Below, piece by piece: positions 1-7,111 of a stretch of 17,582 bases of DNA (positions are counted from its first letter, which is position 1; each line of letters starts with the position of its first letter). The notes beneath the pieces are model-generated. The model had not been told where the DNA came from and made no database searches. It worked only from the letters and a program-made list of their open reading frames with translations. This stretch comes from Acholeplasmatales bacterium (GTDB lineage Bacteria > Bacillota_I > Bacilli_A > Acholeplasmatales > Anaeroplasmataceae): positions 1 to 17,582 of the forward strand of contig JAEELC010000167.1 of the NCBI GenBank assembly GCA_016288675.1, given 5' to 3'. The position numbers and the translations under genes are program-made.

Positions 1-494
1 CAAACTTCAAGTAATTGCTTACCTGCTTTATTATCATCTGAATAATAAGAAGTATCAGGTAAAATAAGACTAGGTCCTAAAACAACAAATGAATGACGAG
101 TTGCATCACTCATATCAGTTTCAACACCAAAATTAATAGGCATCTTAACATTATCTAATGATAATTCTTTACTGACTGCATTTAAGTCATTAACAGTCTT
201 TAAATTTAAAATCTTATGAAGTAAAGGTAGTAATGGCTTAATACCATTTTCATTTCTACTCTTAACATCTAAAAACTTTTTATACATTTCAACTGCATAT
301 TTCATTTCAATAATATCAGTTGTTTTTTCACCCTTTGCAAAAGCGGCAAAATCAGCCATTAATGTTTTTTCAACACCTTGATCTAAATCTGAAAAACCAC
401 CTGCTGTAGGTCTATCAGAAGGAATAACGGCAGTTTCTAACCAAGCACCGTTAACGGCTTCATAAAGATCATCTTGAATTCTTACATCTTTCAT
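1..494 (-). CDS. M13 family metallopeptidase (PepO/neprilysin-like), N-terminal part, cut by the window edge
   Basis: The reading frame starts at ATG 494 behind GGAGA (500-505) and runs off the window after 164 codons, so only the N-terminal part is seen. It shows the family's entry motif, QDDLYEAVNGAWLE, then a DRPTAGGFSDL segment, and near the cut GPSLILPDTSYYSDD, matching the 'GLPDxxYY' block of M13 peptidases. No signal peptide or membrane helix is visible at the N-terminus, as in the cytoplasmic PepO enzymes of lactic acid bacteria. The zinc site (HExxH and ExxxD) lies in the C-terminal domain outside the window and cannot be checked. The family cleaves oligopeptides up to roughly 30 residues. 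Its position beside pepC and pepT suggests a role in peptide use. Family assignment is secure; the exact substrate and symbol are not. Confidence 0.88.
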   Translation of the reverse strand, partial: MKDVRIQDDLYEAVNGAWLETAVIPSDRPTAGGFSDLDQGVEKTLMADFAAFAKGEKTTDIIEMKYAVEMYKKFLDVKSRNENGIKPLLPLLHKILNLKTVNDLNAVSKELSLDNVKMPINFGVETDMSDATRHSFVVLGPSLILPDTSYYSDDNKAGKQLLEV

Positions 495-523
495 AATTAA
501 TTCTCCTTTTTTAAATTAAATGT

Positions 524-529
524 ATTATA
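524..529 (-). promoter_or_regulatory. Candidate -10 box for the M13 peptidase gene
   Basis: A perfect TATAAT (minus strand, 529 to 524) lies about 30 nt before the start codon and about 18 nt before the ribosome binding site. No convincing -35 box is seen; the expected place is a run of T on the minus strand. The rest of the gap up to 646 is an AT-rich stretch in which I see nothing else. Confidence 0.4.
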
Positions 530-635
530 CTATAAAAAAAGAAATAAAAAAAGAAAAATGCTAAAATTTTAAAAATTTAATAAATTATTAATTAAATAAT
601 TTGAATTTTTGTTAAATAATTTAATGTTTTCGAAC

Positions 636-669
636 AAAAAATAAAAAATCGTTAGAATAACTAACGATT
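636..669 (-). terminator. Intrinsic terminator of the zinc-ribbon gene, overlapping its stop codon
   Basis: A perfect 9-bp stem (647-655 with 661-669) with a 5-nt loop is followed on the minus strand by TTTT, an A, and six more T. The gene's stop codon (663-661) is inside the first arm of the stem, so there is almost no 3' untranslated region. Confidence 0.8.
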
Positions 670-855
670 ATTTAAGGCTAAAGTTTGTTCTAAATCTAAA
701 GAACCACACTTTGGGCACACCTTAGACATAGCTTGAGCTTTAGCACATACAGGGCATCCTCCCATATTAATATTTAAAAATGATACTTTATTGTGTGGAT
801 GTGGTTGTAAAAACACATCAAATTCATAATTACAATTCTTGCATTTATAATGCAT
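661..855 (-). CDS. Small zinc-ribbon protein with three CXXC motifs (FmdB-like, function unknown)
   Basis: A 64-residue protein beginning MHYKCKNCNYEFDV. I place the start at ATG 855 rather than the in-frame TTG at 867, because GAGGTGG (859-865) is a ribosome binding site for the ATG and would be destroyed as a leader by the longer form. Cysteine pairs are C5/C8, C34/C37 and C47/C50, with His19 and His21 between the first two. One classical ribbon (C5/C8 plus one of the later pairs) resembles the FmdB-type putative regulatory zinc ribbons; the third pair is extra. There is no membrane segment. It is a single gene with its own promoter and terminator, divergent from the acetyltransferase. I do not recognise a specific function; metal binding is inferred from the cysteines only. 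Confidence 0.75.
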   Translation of the reverse strand: MHYKCKNCNYEFDVFLQPHPHNKVSFLNINMGGCPVCAKAQAMSKVCPKCGSLDLEQTLALNNR

Positions 856-884
856 AAGCCACCTCAATTTTATTTATTGTTATT

Positions 885-915
885 ATTATATCAAAATATT
901 AATGTAAAGTGTCAT
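885..915 (-). promoter_or_regulatory. Candidate promoter of the zinc-ribbon gene
   Basis: On the minus strand a perfect TATAAT (890-885) lies about 30 nt before the start codon. ATGACA (915-910) resembles a -35 box but the spacing is 19 bp, longer than ideal. The opposite strand of this 109-bp divergent gap must also hold the promoter of the acetyltransferase gene; only a weak TAATAT (944-949) without a clear -35 box is seen there. Confidence 0.4.
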
Positions 916-964
916 TTTTTCCTCAAATATTAAATTTTCTTGTTAATATAAATATGGTGATAAG

Positions 965-1732
965 ATGCTAAATAAAGAATTAATATTTAAGACGTTAAAA
1001 GACTTAAATTTAAAAAATACAGATACAATTATGATTCATTCTTCACTGCATTCTATAGGAAAAATAGAAAACAATGCAGAAGGCTTAATAGAAGCTTTAA
1101 AAGAATATTTTTCAAACGGACTAATAATTTTTCCTATGCATACATGGAGTTTTATGAATTCAGATAATCAAACACTTGATTTAACTATAGAAAATTCATG
1201 TGTAGGAATGCTTCCTAATATAGCATTTAGACATGGCTTTATACGTAGCAAGCATCCAACACATTCTGTTGTTGCATATGGTAAAAAAGCTTTTGAATAT
1301 ATTAAATATGATGATACAGCTAATACTCCAGCTTCTCCTAGTGGATGTTTTGGGCGTCTTGGAAAAATGAATGCTAAAATATTATTTTTAGGTTGTCCAT
1401 TATCAAAGAATACTTTTATACATTCAATTGAGGAACAATTCAATGTTGCTGATAGATTAACAGATCATATTTATAAATTTTATACTAAAGATAATAATGG
1501 GATTTATGAATATAATGTACATAAGCATTATTCAAAATATAATGCTCATTTAAGTGAACATTATTTAAAGCTTGAAAAGCCTATGATTGAAAAAGGCATT
1601 GCCTCATATTTTATGTTTGGTAATGCAAAATCTATAATCGTTGATGCTAAAAAATGCGAAGAATATGTTAAAGAATTATTAATAAATAATATTCATGAAT
1701 TTGATAATGCGTTAGAAGTCAAAAAATGTTAG
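965..1732 (+). CDS. AAC(3)-type aminoglycoside N-acetyltransferase family protein
   Basis: A 255-residue protein of the aminoglycoside 3-N-acetyltransferase family, close to the usual length of about 260-280. Members move acetyl from acetyl-CoA to an amino group, in AAC(3) enzymes to N3 of the 2-deoxystreptamine ring. Visible blocks are MIHSSLHSIG (23-32, CoA-binding region), FPMHTWSF (56-63), RSKHPTHSVVAYG (94-106) and FLGCPLSKNTFIHSIEEQF (141-159), the last with the His153 and Glu156 typical of the family active site. GGTGA at 956-960 is a closely spaced ribosome binding site. Base composition matches the neighbours, and no transposon or resistance gene flanks it, so this looks like a resident chromosomal homologue (as yokD is in Bacillus) rather than a recently acquired resistance gene. 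The true substrate is unknown and resistance cannot be assumed. Confidence 0.88.
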   Translation: MLNKELIFKTLKDLNLKNTDTIMIHSSLHSIGKIENNAEGLIEALKEYFSNGLIIFPMHTWSFMNSDNQTLDLTIENSCVGMLPNIAFRHGFIRSKHPTHSVVAYGKKAFEYIKYDDTANTPASPSGCFGRLGKMNAKILFLGCPLSKNTFIHSIEEQFNVADRLTDHIYKFYTKDNNGIYEYNVHKHYSKYNAHLSEHYLKLEKPMIEKGIASYFMFGNAKSIIVDAKKCEEYVKELLINNIHEFDNALEVKKC

Positions 1733-1761
1733 ATTTAAGAAAATCTAACATTTATTTTTTT
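1721..1761. terminator. Bidirectional intrinsic terminator between the AAC(3)-like gene and pepC
   Basis: A perfect 13-bp stem (1724-1736 with 1741-1753) with a 4-nt loop. On the plus strand it is followed by A and seven T (1755-1761). On the minus strand it ends in a run of six T, so it can serve both convergent genes. The plus-strand stop codon TAG (1730-1732) is inside the stem; the pepC stop (1762-1760) lies just outside its other side. Confidence 0.85.
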
Positions 1762-3103
1762 ATGCAACTTGTTCCCAAGGCTTTAATTCAATTGAATCAG
1801 TATCTAAGGCTTTTAAAACATTTTCAGATAAATATTTCTTATTAACAACTACTTGGTAAACAAATCTATCAAACCAAGCATCGCTCATTACAAAAAAACC
1901 ATCCTTACCAAAATCCTTACCCCATGAATTTTGTACCTTCCAACGGTTAGGGAATGAATCAACTAAGTTAACACCTGTTAATGTCATAGCGTGATTGCAG
2001 CTAGTAGAACGGAAGCGAACTGATTCATATTTATCATATTTTAAATCTATACCAAATAACTCTTCTACATTGCAAACTTCAGTTGATAAAATACCTTCAG
2101 TACGGAATGATGCAGCAGATACATCACACGCAAACCATAATGGATTTTGATCCTTAAGAGCTTTAATAGCTGAACTCTTAAAATCAGCCATTGGTACATT
2201 TAAAACAAAATAATCAGAGCAATACATTGCACTAGCACCAATATTCTTATATTTTTTATAGAAAGGATATTGTTCAGAAGGGAAATTAACAAGTACGATG
2301 TAATCATCTAATTCTTCCTTAACATAATCATTAAAGAAATCTAGAGGTGTAGTTGTAATTGATACAATTTCTGCTTCATTGTTTTCTTTATCAGAATTAT
2401 CCTTCTTATAATCAAATGTAAAGCTATCTACAGGAGTACCTAGACACATAGCTAATACTTTATAAACATCACTTAATACACTTTCTTTATAATCTCTAAT
2501 CTTACTTAAAGATTCATTAGATTCTTTCATACTAACTATAGTATCAACAGCTTTTGAAACAAGTACCTTTAAAACAGCATCCATTTCAGCGCTCTTAGTA
2601 CTTGAATAGCATTCAGGTTGATTTTGTAAAGGTACAATACCATATTTCTTAACTAAATCTTTAAACTGATGCCAATAACCACCATCTGCATCAGGACCAA
2701 AATCAAATATTGATTGGAATATTCTAGAATCTCTTCCTTCATCAACAAATTCAATAGCTTTCTCTAATTTGTTATTAGCTTTTTCTAGCTTATCATAGAA
2801 AAATAAATAAGTTTCAGATAATTCTAAATCCTTTACTCCTAAATTCTTAACTAAAATTTTCCTAATAACATTTAATCCAGCAAACATCCAGCAACGACCA
2901 GATTGCTTCTGATTTGTTACACTAACCATATCTTTAACTTCTACATTAAATACAGTAGACATCTTTGTAGCTTCTGCTGAATTATAAGCACATGCTAGTA
3001 CTCCATTCTTTTGTACAGCATTAGCTAATAATTTATTGTTTTTATTATCTTCATAAAGATCTTTAAATCTTTTAATATCATTAATATTTAAAACTTTATC
3101 CAT
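1760..3103 (-). CDS. pepC: Aminopeptidase C, bleomycin hydrolase family (C1)
   Basis: A 447-residue cytoplasmic papain-like aminopeptidase that removes N-terminal residues from peptides; the family forms hexamers with the active sites facing an inner cavity. The catalytic triad is complete: Cys71 in QSGRCWMFAGLN, His371 in CNHAMTLTGVN and Asn392 in QNSWG, with Gln65 as oxyanion residue. The protein ends in KPWEQVA, matching the conserved C-terminal tail that enters the active-site cleft and enforces aminopeptidase specificity. Length is as expected (about 440-455). ATG 3103 is preceded by GGAGA and by a good promoter. It is transcribed away from pepT, and the two enzymes probably cooperate in breaking down peptides. 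No signal peptide is seen. Confidence 0.96.
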   Translation of the reverse strand: MDKVLNINDIKRFKDLYEDNKNNKLLANAVQKNGVLACAYNSAEATKMSTVFNVEVKDMVSVTNQKQSGRCWMFAGLNVIRKILVKNLGVKDLELSETYLFFYDKLEKANNKLEKAIEFVDEGRDSRIFQSIFDFGPDADGGYWHQFKDLVKKYGIVPLQNQPECYSSTKSAEMDAVLKVLVSKAVDTIVSMKESNESLSKIRDYKESVLSDVYKVLAMCLGTPVDSFTFDYKKDNSDKENNEAEIVSITTTPLDFFNDYVKEELDDYIVLVNFPSEQYPFYKKYKNIGASAMYCSDYFVLNVPMADFKSSAIKALKDQNPLWFACDVSAASFRTEGILSTEVCNVEELFGIDLKYDKYESVRFRSTSCNHAMTLTGVNLVDSFPNRWKVQNSWGKDFGKDGFFVMSDAWFDRFVYQVVVNKKYLSENVLKALDTDSIELKPWEQVA

Positions 3104-3130
3104 ATTAAATCTCCTAACGTTTTTATAATT

Positions 3131-3159
3131 AGTATATGACTTAAGATTTAATAAATCAA
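3131..3159 (-). promoter_or_regulatory. pepC promoter
   Basis: Minus strand: TTGATT (3159-3154), 17 bp, TATACT (3136-3131), followed by the GGAGA ribosome binding site 20 nt further on. This is close to the vegetative sigma consensus. Its -35 box lies only 5 bp from that of the divergent pepT promoter. Confidence 0.72.
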
Positions 3160-3164
3160 TTGAA

Positions 3165-3193
3165 TTGACTAAAAATAATTAAAGAGTTAATAT
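3165..3193 (+). promoter_or_regulatory. pepT promoter
   Basis: Plus strand: TTGACT (3165-3170), 17 bp, TAATAT (3188-3193). Transcription would start near 3200, about 25 nt ahead of ATG 3225, and includes the GGGTAGG ribosome binding site (3211-3217). An 8-bp palindrome, TCAATTGA (3156-3163), sits between the two divergent -35 boxes and overlaps that of pepC. It could be an operator half, but no regulator is identifiable here. Confidence 0.72.
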
Positions 3194-3224
3194 AAAAATA
3201 TGTAAAAATAGGGTAGGTTTAAAT

Positions 3225-4463
3225 ATGACTGAATTTTATGATAAAGTAAGCGAACGTTTAATAAGATATGCTAAAATCAATACTCAGAGCAAAGCTAATA
3301 CAGGATTAGATGTATCTACTAAATGCCAATTTGATTTAGCATATGAATTATATAATGAATTAAAAAGAATTAATGCGAGTAATGTATATCTAGATGAAAA
3401 ATCTTGTATTGTATATGCTAATATTTTAGCAAATACTTCTGCAAAGGGATTTGGCCTTATAACACATATGGACACAGCTCCTGATGCAAGCGGTGAAAAT
3501 GTAATGCCTTGGATATTAAAGAATTATGATGGCAAGGACGTATTATTAAATAAAGAAAAGAATATAATAATAAGTCCTAAAGATTTCCCAAACCTTTTAA
3601 ATTATATCGGTAGTGATATTATTTTTACAGATGGTACTACTTTATTAGGTGGAGATGACAAAGCAGGAATTGCAGCAGTGATGACATTTGCTGAATATAT
3701 AATTAATCATGATGAAATTAAGCATGGATTAATATCTATTGCATTTACTCCTGATGAAGAAGTTGGTGGACTTGCTAAAAATCTAGATTTTAAAAGATTT
3801 AATGTCCCAGTAGCATATACTCTTGATGGAGACCATAAAGGTTATTATTCTTTTGAAACATTTAATGCTCTTGAAGCACAAATTAAAATAAAAGGTTTAT
3901 CAGTTCATACAGGTACAGCTAAAGGAATAATGAAAAATGCAATTACAATTGCAACTGATATTATGTCAAAGATTCCTTTAAATGAACGTCCTGAGAATAC
4001 TTGTGAAAGAGAAGGCTTCTACCATCCTGTTTTATTTGAAGGAACTTGTGAAGAAGCTTATTTAAGAATATTAATTAGAGATTTTGATAAAGACTTATTT
4101 AATAAAAAGAAAGAATTTATTGAATGCCTAATTAATAATGCAAATAAAAAATACAATGATACTATCGCAACTATTACTTGGAGCAATGGATATCCAAATA
4201 TGGGAGAATATACAACTAAAGTAAAAGGATTAGTTGAAAATTTAATTGAAGCAATAAAAGCTTCAAATATAACTCCAATAGAATTACCATTTAGAGGTGG
4301 TACTGATGGTTCATCATTAAGTTCTAGAGGCTTACCATGTCCTAATCTATCAGCAGGTTATGAAAATGCTCACGGTAGATTTGAATATGTTCCTATTGAT
4401 AATATGGAAGACAATGTAAGAATATTAATTGAATTAGCCAAAATATATGCAAAAGAAGCTTAA
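3225..4463 (+). CDS. pepT: Tripeptidase T (M20B family)
   Basis: A 412-residue zinc-dependent peptidase that frees the N-terminal residue of tripeptides; usual family length is about 405-415. The two-zinc site is complete: His81 and Asp83 (THMDTAPD), Asp144 in GGDDKAG (bridging), the catalytic and metal-binding Glu178/Glu179 (TPDEEVGG), Asp201 (LDGD) and His383 (NAHGRFE). The dimer or lid domain lies between about 210 and 325. RGGTDGSSLSSRGLPCPN matches the PepT signature. The segment after Asp201 reads DGDHKGYYSFETFNA where most PepT proteins have DGG followed by an acidic stretch, so this is a rather divergent member. It is the only gene of its transcript, with its own promoter and a terminator that folds over the stop codon. 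Confidence 0.95.
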   Translation: MTEFYDKVSERLIRYAKINTQSKANTGLDVSTKCQFDLAYELYNELKRINASNVYLDEKSCIVYANILANTSAKGFGLITHMDTAPDASGENVMPWILKNYDGKDVLLNKEKNIIISPKDFPNLLNYIGSDIIFTDGTTLLGGDDKAGIAAVMTFAEYIINHDEIKHGLISIAFTPDEEVGGLAKNLDFKRFNVPVAYTLDGDHKGYYSFETFNALEAQIKIKGLSVHTGTAKGIMKNAITIATDIMSKIPLNERPENTCEREGFYHPVLFEGTCEEAYLRILIRDFDKDLFNKKKEFIECLINNANKKYNDTIATITWSNGYPNMGEYTTKVKGLVENLIEAIKASNITPIELPFRGGTDGSSLSSRGLPCPNLSAGYENAHGRFEYVPIDNMEDNVRILIELAKIYAKEA

Positions 4464-4479
4464 AAAGCTTCTTTTTTTT
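4451..4479 (+). terminator. pepT intrinsic terminator with the stop codon in the hairpin loop
   Basis: An 11-bp stem (4451-4461 with 4465-4475) closed by a 3-nt loop. The 3' arm merges into eight T (4472-4479). The stop codon TAA is 4461-4463, that is, the last stem base plus the loop. The transcript should therefore end only about 16 nt beyond the stop. Confidence 0.82.
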
Positions 4480-4480
4480 C

Positions 4481-4510
4481 AAAAAAAAATAGAAACGAAT
4501 TGTTTCTATT
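4481..4510 (-). terminator. Terminator of the yqeG-yqeH-yqeK-rsfS operon
   Basis: Minus strand: a 9-bp stem (4488-4496 with 4502-4510) with a 5-nt loop, followed by seven or more T (4487-4481). The rsfS stop codon (4508-4506) lies inside the stem. Its T tract abuts that of the oppositely directed pepT terminator, with a single C (4480) between them. Confidence 0.82.
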
Positions 4511-4850
4511 CTTCAATATATTTAGTTAAATCAATCTTTTCAAGATTCATATAAATCTTGTCAACATTAACTCTTTGTCTTTCTTCTTCAGTGAATACAT
4601 GAACTAAGAAATCATAACCGTCAATTAGAATCCAACCAGAATTGAAACCTTCATAAGATTTAATTCCAAGACCAGCTTCTTCTAAGCTTTCTTTAATATA
4701 TTCAATAGACACATTAGCTTGACGAACTGAATCTACAGTTGCAACAAAGATAAATTCAAAGAATGGGTTAACAAGGTTTGAGTCATAGCAAACCATATCA
4801 GAAGGGTTTACTCTTTTTAATCCTTTAATAATAGCTTCTAATTTATTCAT
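4506..4850 (-). CDS. rsfS: Ribosomal silencing factor RsfS
   Basis: A 114-residue protein of the RsfS/Iojap family, which binds uL14 (L14) on the 50S subunit and blocks joining to 30S when nutrients are short. The conserved core GWILIDGYDFLVHVFTEEER (about 73-92) matches the family's W-x-LiD-x-x-dvvVHiF-xxeeR block. I choose ATG 4850: AAAGGA (4862-4867) is a well placed ribosome binding site, and this start overlaps the yqeK end by 8 nt (ATGAATAA). An upstream in-frame ATG at 4868 would use up that site and overlap by 26 nt. It is the last gene of the operon. The usual Tyr/Trp-rich end of the domain is weaker here (NVDKIYMNLEKI), but the assignment is firm. Confidence 0.92.
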   Translation of the reverse strand: MNKLEAIIKGLKRVNPSDMVCYDSNLVNPFFEFIFVATVDSVRQANVSIEYIKESLEEAGLGIKSYEGFNSGWILIDGYDFLVHVFTEEERQRVNVDKIYMNLEKIDLTKYIEE

Positions 4851-5442
4851 TTTTAATTTTCCTTTCATATTCGTTTAGTACTTCATATTGCATAGGATGA
4901 GGTACGATATTCTTCTTATTTAAGAAATTAATAACATATTTAGTTGAATCATATATTGCTTGATTCAAGTCTCCTGATAATAACACATTTCTTACTTTTA
5001 TGCAATCATCATATTTTCTATTCTCTTCAGTATAGTCGCTAATTAAAACAATTTCTTCAAGACGAGTCATATTAGTATGACCGAAAACATGATTTCTAAT
5101 TGCAGATTTCATTTCAGGATCAATAATACCAAATACATTTTCAAGTGATTCAGCACTTGCATAAGAATGATATAAAACTGGATACTTAGCACATTCTTGT
5201 GCATCTTTAGGATTGATAAGTTTTTTCATCTCATCTTCTGATTCATATTTATAATAATCATGTACAAGTCCGCATATTTCAGCACGACTAGAATCAATAT
5301 TATAAATATTACTTAGATATTTTGCCATTTTAGCAACACCTAAAATATGATTATATCTATCCATCTTATCAGGATATTTAGTTTTATATTTATTCTCTAC
5401 TATATTTCTAATCTCATTAATTTTATTTTCCGAAAATTCCAT
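4843..5442 (-). CDS. yqeK: YqeK, HD-domain bis(5'-nucleosyl)-tetraphosphatase (Ap4A hydrolase)
   Basis: An HD-superfamily protein of 199 residues. YqeK enzymes split Ap4A symmetrically into two ADP and use a bound iron or other metal pair. Visible ligands are His32 (RYNHILGVA), His61-Asp62 (LVHDYYK), His92 (YHSYASAE), His118 (RNHVFGHT) and Asp136 (LISDYTEENR), in the usual order. The start is uncertain. ATG 5442 (MEFSENK) overlaps the yqeH end by 20 nt; a second ATG at 5457 would add five residues. Neither has a clear ribosome binding site, so translation is probably coupled to yqeH. nadD, which usually lies directly upstream of yqeK, is missing here. Confidence 0.92.
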   Translation of the reverse strand: MEFSENKINEIRNIVENKYKTKYPDKMDRYNHILGVAKMAKYLSNIYNIDSSRAEICGLVHDYYKYESEDEMKKLINPKDAQECAKYPVLYHSYASAESLENVFGIIDPEMKSAIRNHVFGHTNMTRLEEIVLISDYTEENRKYDDCIKVRNVLLSGDLNQAIYDSTKYVINFLNKKNIVPHPMQYEVLNEYERKIKNE

Positions 5443-6526
5443 TACGAACAAACACATCCAAGTCTTTTAATAATGTTACTCTTACTTTACAAGCTGCGTT
5501 TAGAGAAATAAATCCTAAACCAGAAATAACAACATCTTGTTTAGCAGATACATTAAATTCTTTTGTAACATATTCAAGTTCTTTAGAATCATTTGCAGAA
5601 GGTGGAACAAGTAATGTTCCTCTATGCTTATTCATAAATTCTAATGTATCAATATCTTTTCTTCTATGAACTGTTACATTTTCAGATACATAAGTTGTAA
5701 ATGAGCATTGAGAATCACTAATAAGAGCGATACTAGCAATAGCACCTAGTAAAACTGTATTACCTTTTTGTAATTGATATGTAATAGGTTTAATTTCTTT
5801 ATGAGGAACCATTAAATTATAGCTTGATTCTTCAAGTAAAGATAATGCATTATTCTCATTTATTAAACCTGGAGTATCAATAAATGCTTTATTATCATCA
5901 AAGAATGGAATCTTAATACTTGATAAAGTAGTACCTGGAATTGGGGAAGTAGCAATTAAATCTGTAGTACGATTATCAAAGCGCTTTAATAAAGCATTGA
6001 TAAGGCTTGATTTACCTACATTAGCACAACCCATAAAATAAACATCTCTATCTTGTCTAGCAATACTTATTGTATTCAATAGATCATCAATATAATATCC
6101 CTTAGAGCTAGATACAATATGAATAGCAAGAACTCTAAAGAAATAACGGTTAGCCATATATTCTAGCCATTCAACAATCTTAGATACATTTACGCTTCTT
6201 GGTAATAAATCTAATTTATTAGCAACAAGAATAACATCTTTATTTCTAAGCTTATCTAATACATGAGGAATAAATGAACCAGTAAAATCAAATAAATCAA
6301 CAACAAGAACAACAAGTGCATTCTTCTTTAAAAGATCATCAATAACTAATTCATATTCTTTATTAGTAGCTAAAATTTTTGGAAATTCATTGTAATGCAT
6401 TAAGCGATAGCAACGCTTGCAATATAATTCTTTTCTTTTCTCATCAATTGTTTGAATAAAACCTTTGGCTTGTGGATCAGTTGTTTGTAAAACTGCACCG
6501 CAACCCTTACACATTATTTCACTCAT
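5423..6526 (-). CDS. yqeH: YqeH, circularly permuted ribosome-assembly GTPase
   Basis: A 367-residue GTPase needed for 30S subunit maturation. A zinc finger opens the protein (Cys6, Cys9, Cys36, Cys39). The GTPase motifs follow in permuted order: G4 NKLD (103-106), G5 near VSSSKG (138-143), G1 GCANVGKSS (166-174), G2 in PGTT (197-200) and G3 DTPG (217-220). The Asn in the P-loop (xNVGKS) is typical of potassium-stimulated GTPases. The C-terminal part (about 230-367) matches the treble-clef/RNA-binding region of the family. The start codon overlaps the yqeG stop as ATGA, so the two are translationally coupled, and the gene end overlaps yqeK. All key residues are present. Confidence 0.95.
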   Translation of the reverse strand: MSEIMCKGCGAVLQTTDPQAKGFIQTIDEKRKELYCKRCYRLMHYNEFPKILATNKEYELVIDDLLKKNALVVLVVDLFDFTGSFIPHVLDKLRNKDVILVANKLDLLPRSVNVSKIVEWLEYMANRYFFRVLAIHIVSSSKGYYIDDLLNTISIARQDRDVYFMGCANVGKSSLINALLKRFDNRTTDLIATSPIPGTTLSSIKIPFFDDNKAFIDTPGLINENNALSLLEESSYNLMVPHKEIKPITYQLQKGNTVLLGAIASIALISDSQCSFTTYVSENVTVHRRKDIDTLEFMNKHRGTLLVPPSANDSKELEYVTKEFNVSAKQDVVISGLGFISLNAACKVRVTLLKDLDVFVRNGIFGK

Positions 6527-7095
6527 AGATTCTCACTTTCATATTTTTGTAATTTTTCAATATAAGCCGCTATATCACGTTCTTTAATACGAGCAAGTAT
6601 CTTTCTTTCTCTATTTCTATTAATACGAGTAATCTTTCTTTCTGTCTTATGATCAATTGCACGAACTAAAATAGTATAAAAGCCACATCTACGTGAGCCA
6701 TATACATCTGTTAATAATTGATCTCCAACCTCTAGAATTTCTTCCTTACTATATTTACGGCTCGCTTTACGCAAAGCACGCTTAAATCCAATCTTAGTAG
6801 GCTTTAATGCAAGTGAGCTAAATTTAACATTAAGCTCATCTGCAACAACTTTAACTCTTTTCTTACGAGAGTTAGATACAATCATAACCTCATAACCGAT
6901 TTCTTCTAAGCTTCTAACAAAAGCTTTAATTTCATCAGTTGCATGTTCTTCTTTATAGCTAATTAAAGTATTATCAAGATCAAAGAATACAATTCTTTTA
7001 CCGCTTTCATATAATGCTTTATAATCTATATCATAAATAGAGTCTTTATACTCTTCTGGAATAACTTTTTTATAATTAATAAATCTTTCTAACAT
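6523..7095 (-). CDS. yqeG: YqeG, HAD-superfamily phosphatase (subfamily IIIA)
   Basis: A HAD phosphatase of 190 residues. Motif I is FFDLDNT (nucleophile Asp39, acid/base Asp41), motif II SNS (74-76), Lys98 in KPT, and motif III GDQLLTD (124-130). The physiological substrate of YqeG is not established; its constant linkage with yqeH suggests a tie to ribosome maturation. I choose ATG 7095 (MLERFINYKKVIPEEY), which matches the usual YqeG N-terminus. In-frame ATGs at 7107 and 7140 exist, but the second lies inside the promoter. With the predicted transcription start near 7106 the leader would be only about 10 nt, carrying GGTG as a weak ribosome binding site. The C-terminal tail is strongly basic. 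Confidence 0.9.
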   Translation of the reverse strand: MLERFINYKKVIPEEYKDSIYDIDYKALYESGKRIVFFDLDNTLISYKEEHATDEIKAFVRSLEEIGYEVMIVSNSRKKRVKVVADELNVKFSSLALKPTKIGFKRALRKASRKYSKEEILEVGDQLLTDVYGSRRCGFYTILVRAIDHKTERKITRINRNRERKILARIKERDIAAYIEKLQKYESENL

Positions 7096-7111
7096 ATATA
7101 ACACCATTTTA

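Noticed and set aside
495..646. Possible small RNA or gene in the AT-rich gap
   Set aside because: Only A and T runs and one -10 box are visible; no conserved structure or open frame with a start signal.
965..1732. Acquired resistance cassette
   Set aside because: No insertion sequence, integron site, repeats or change of base composition around the AAC(3)-like gene.
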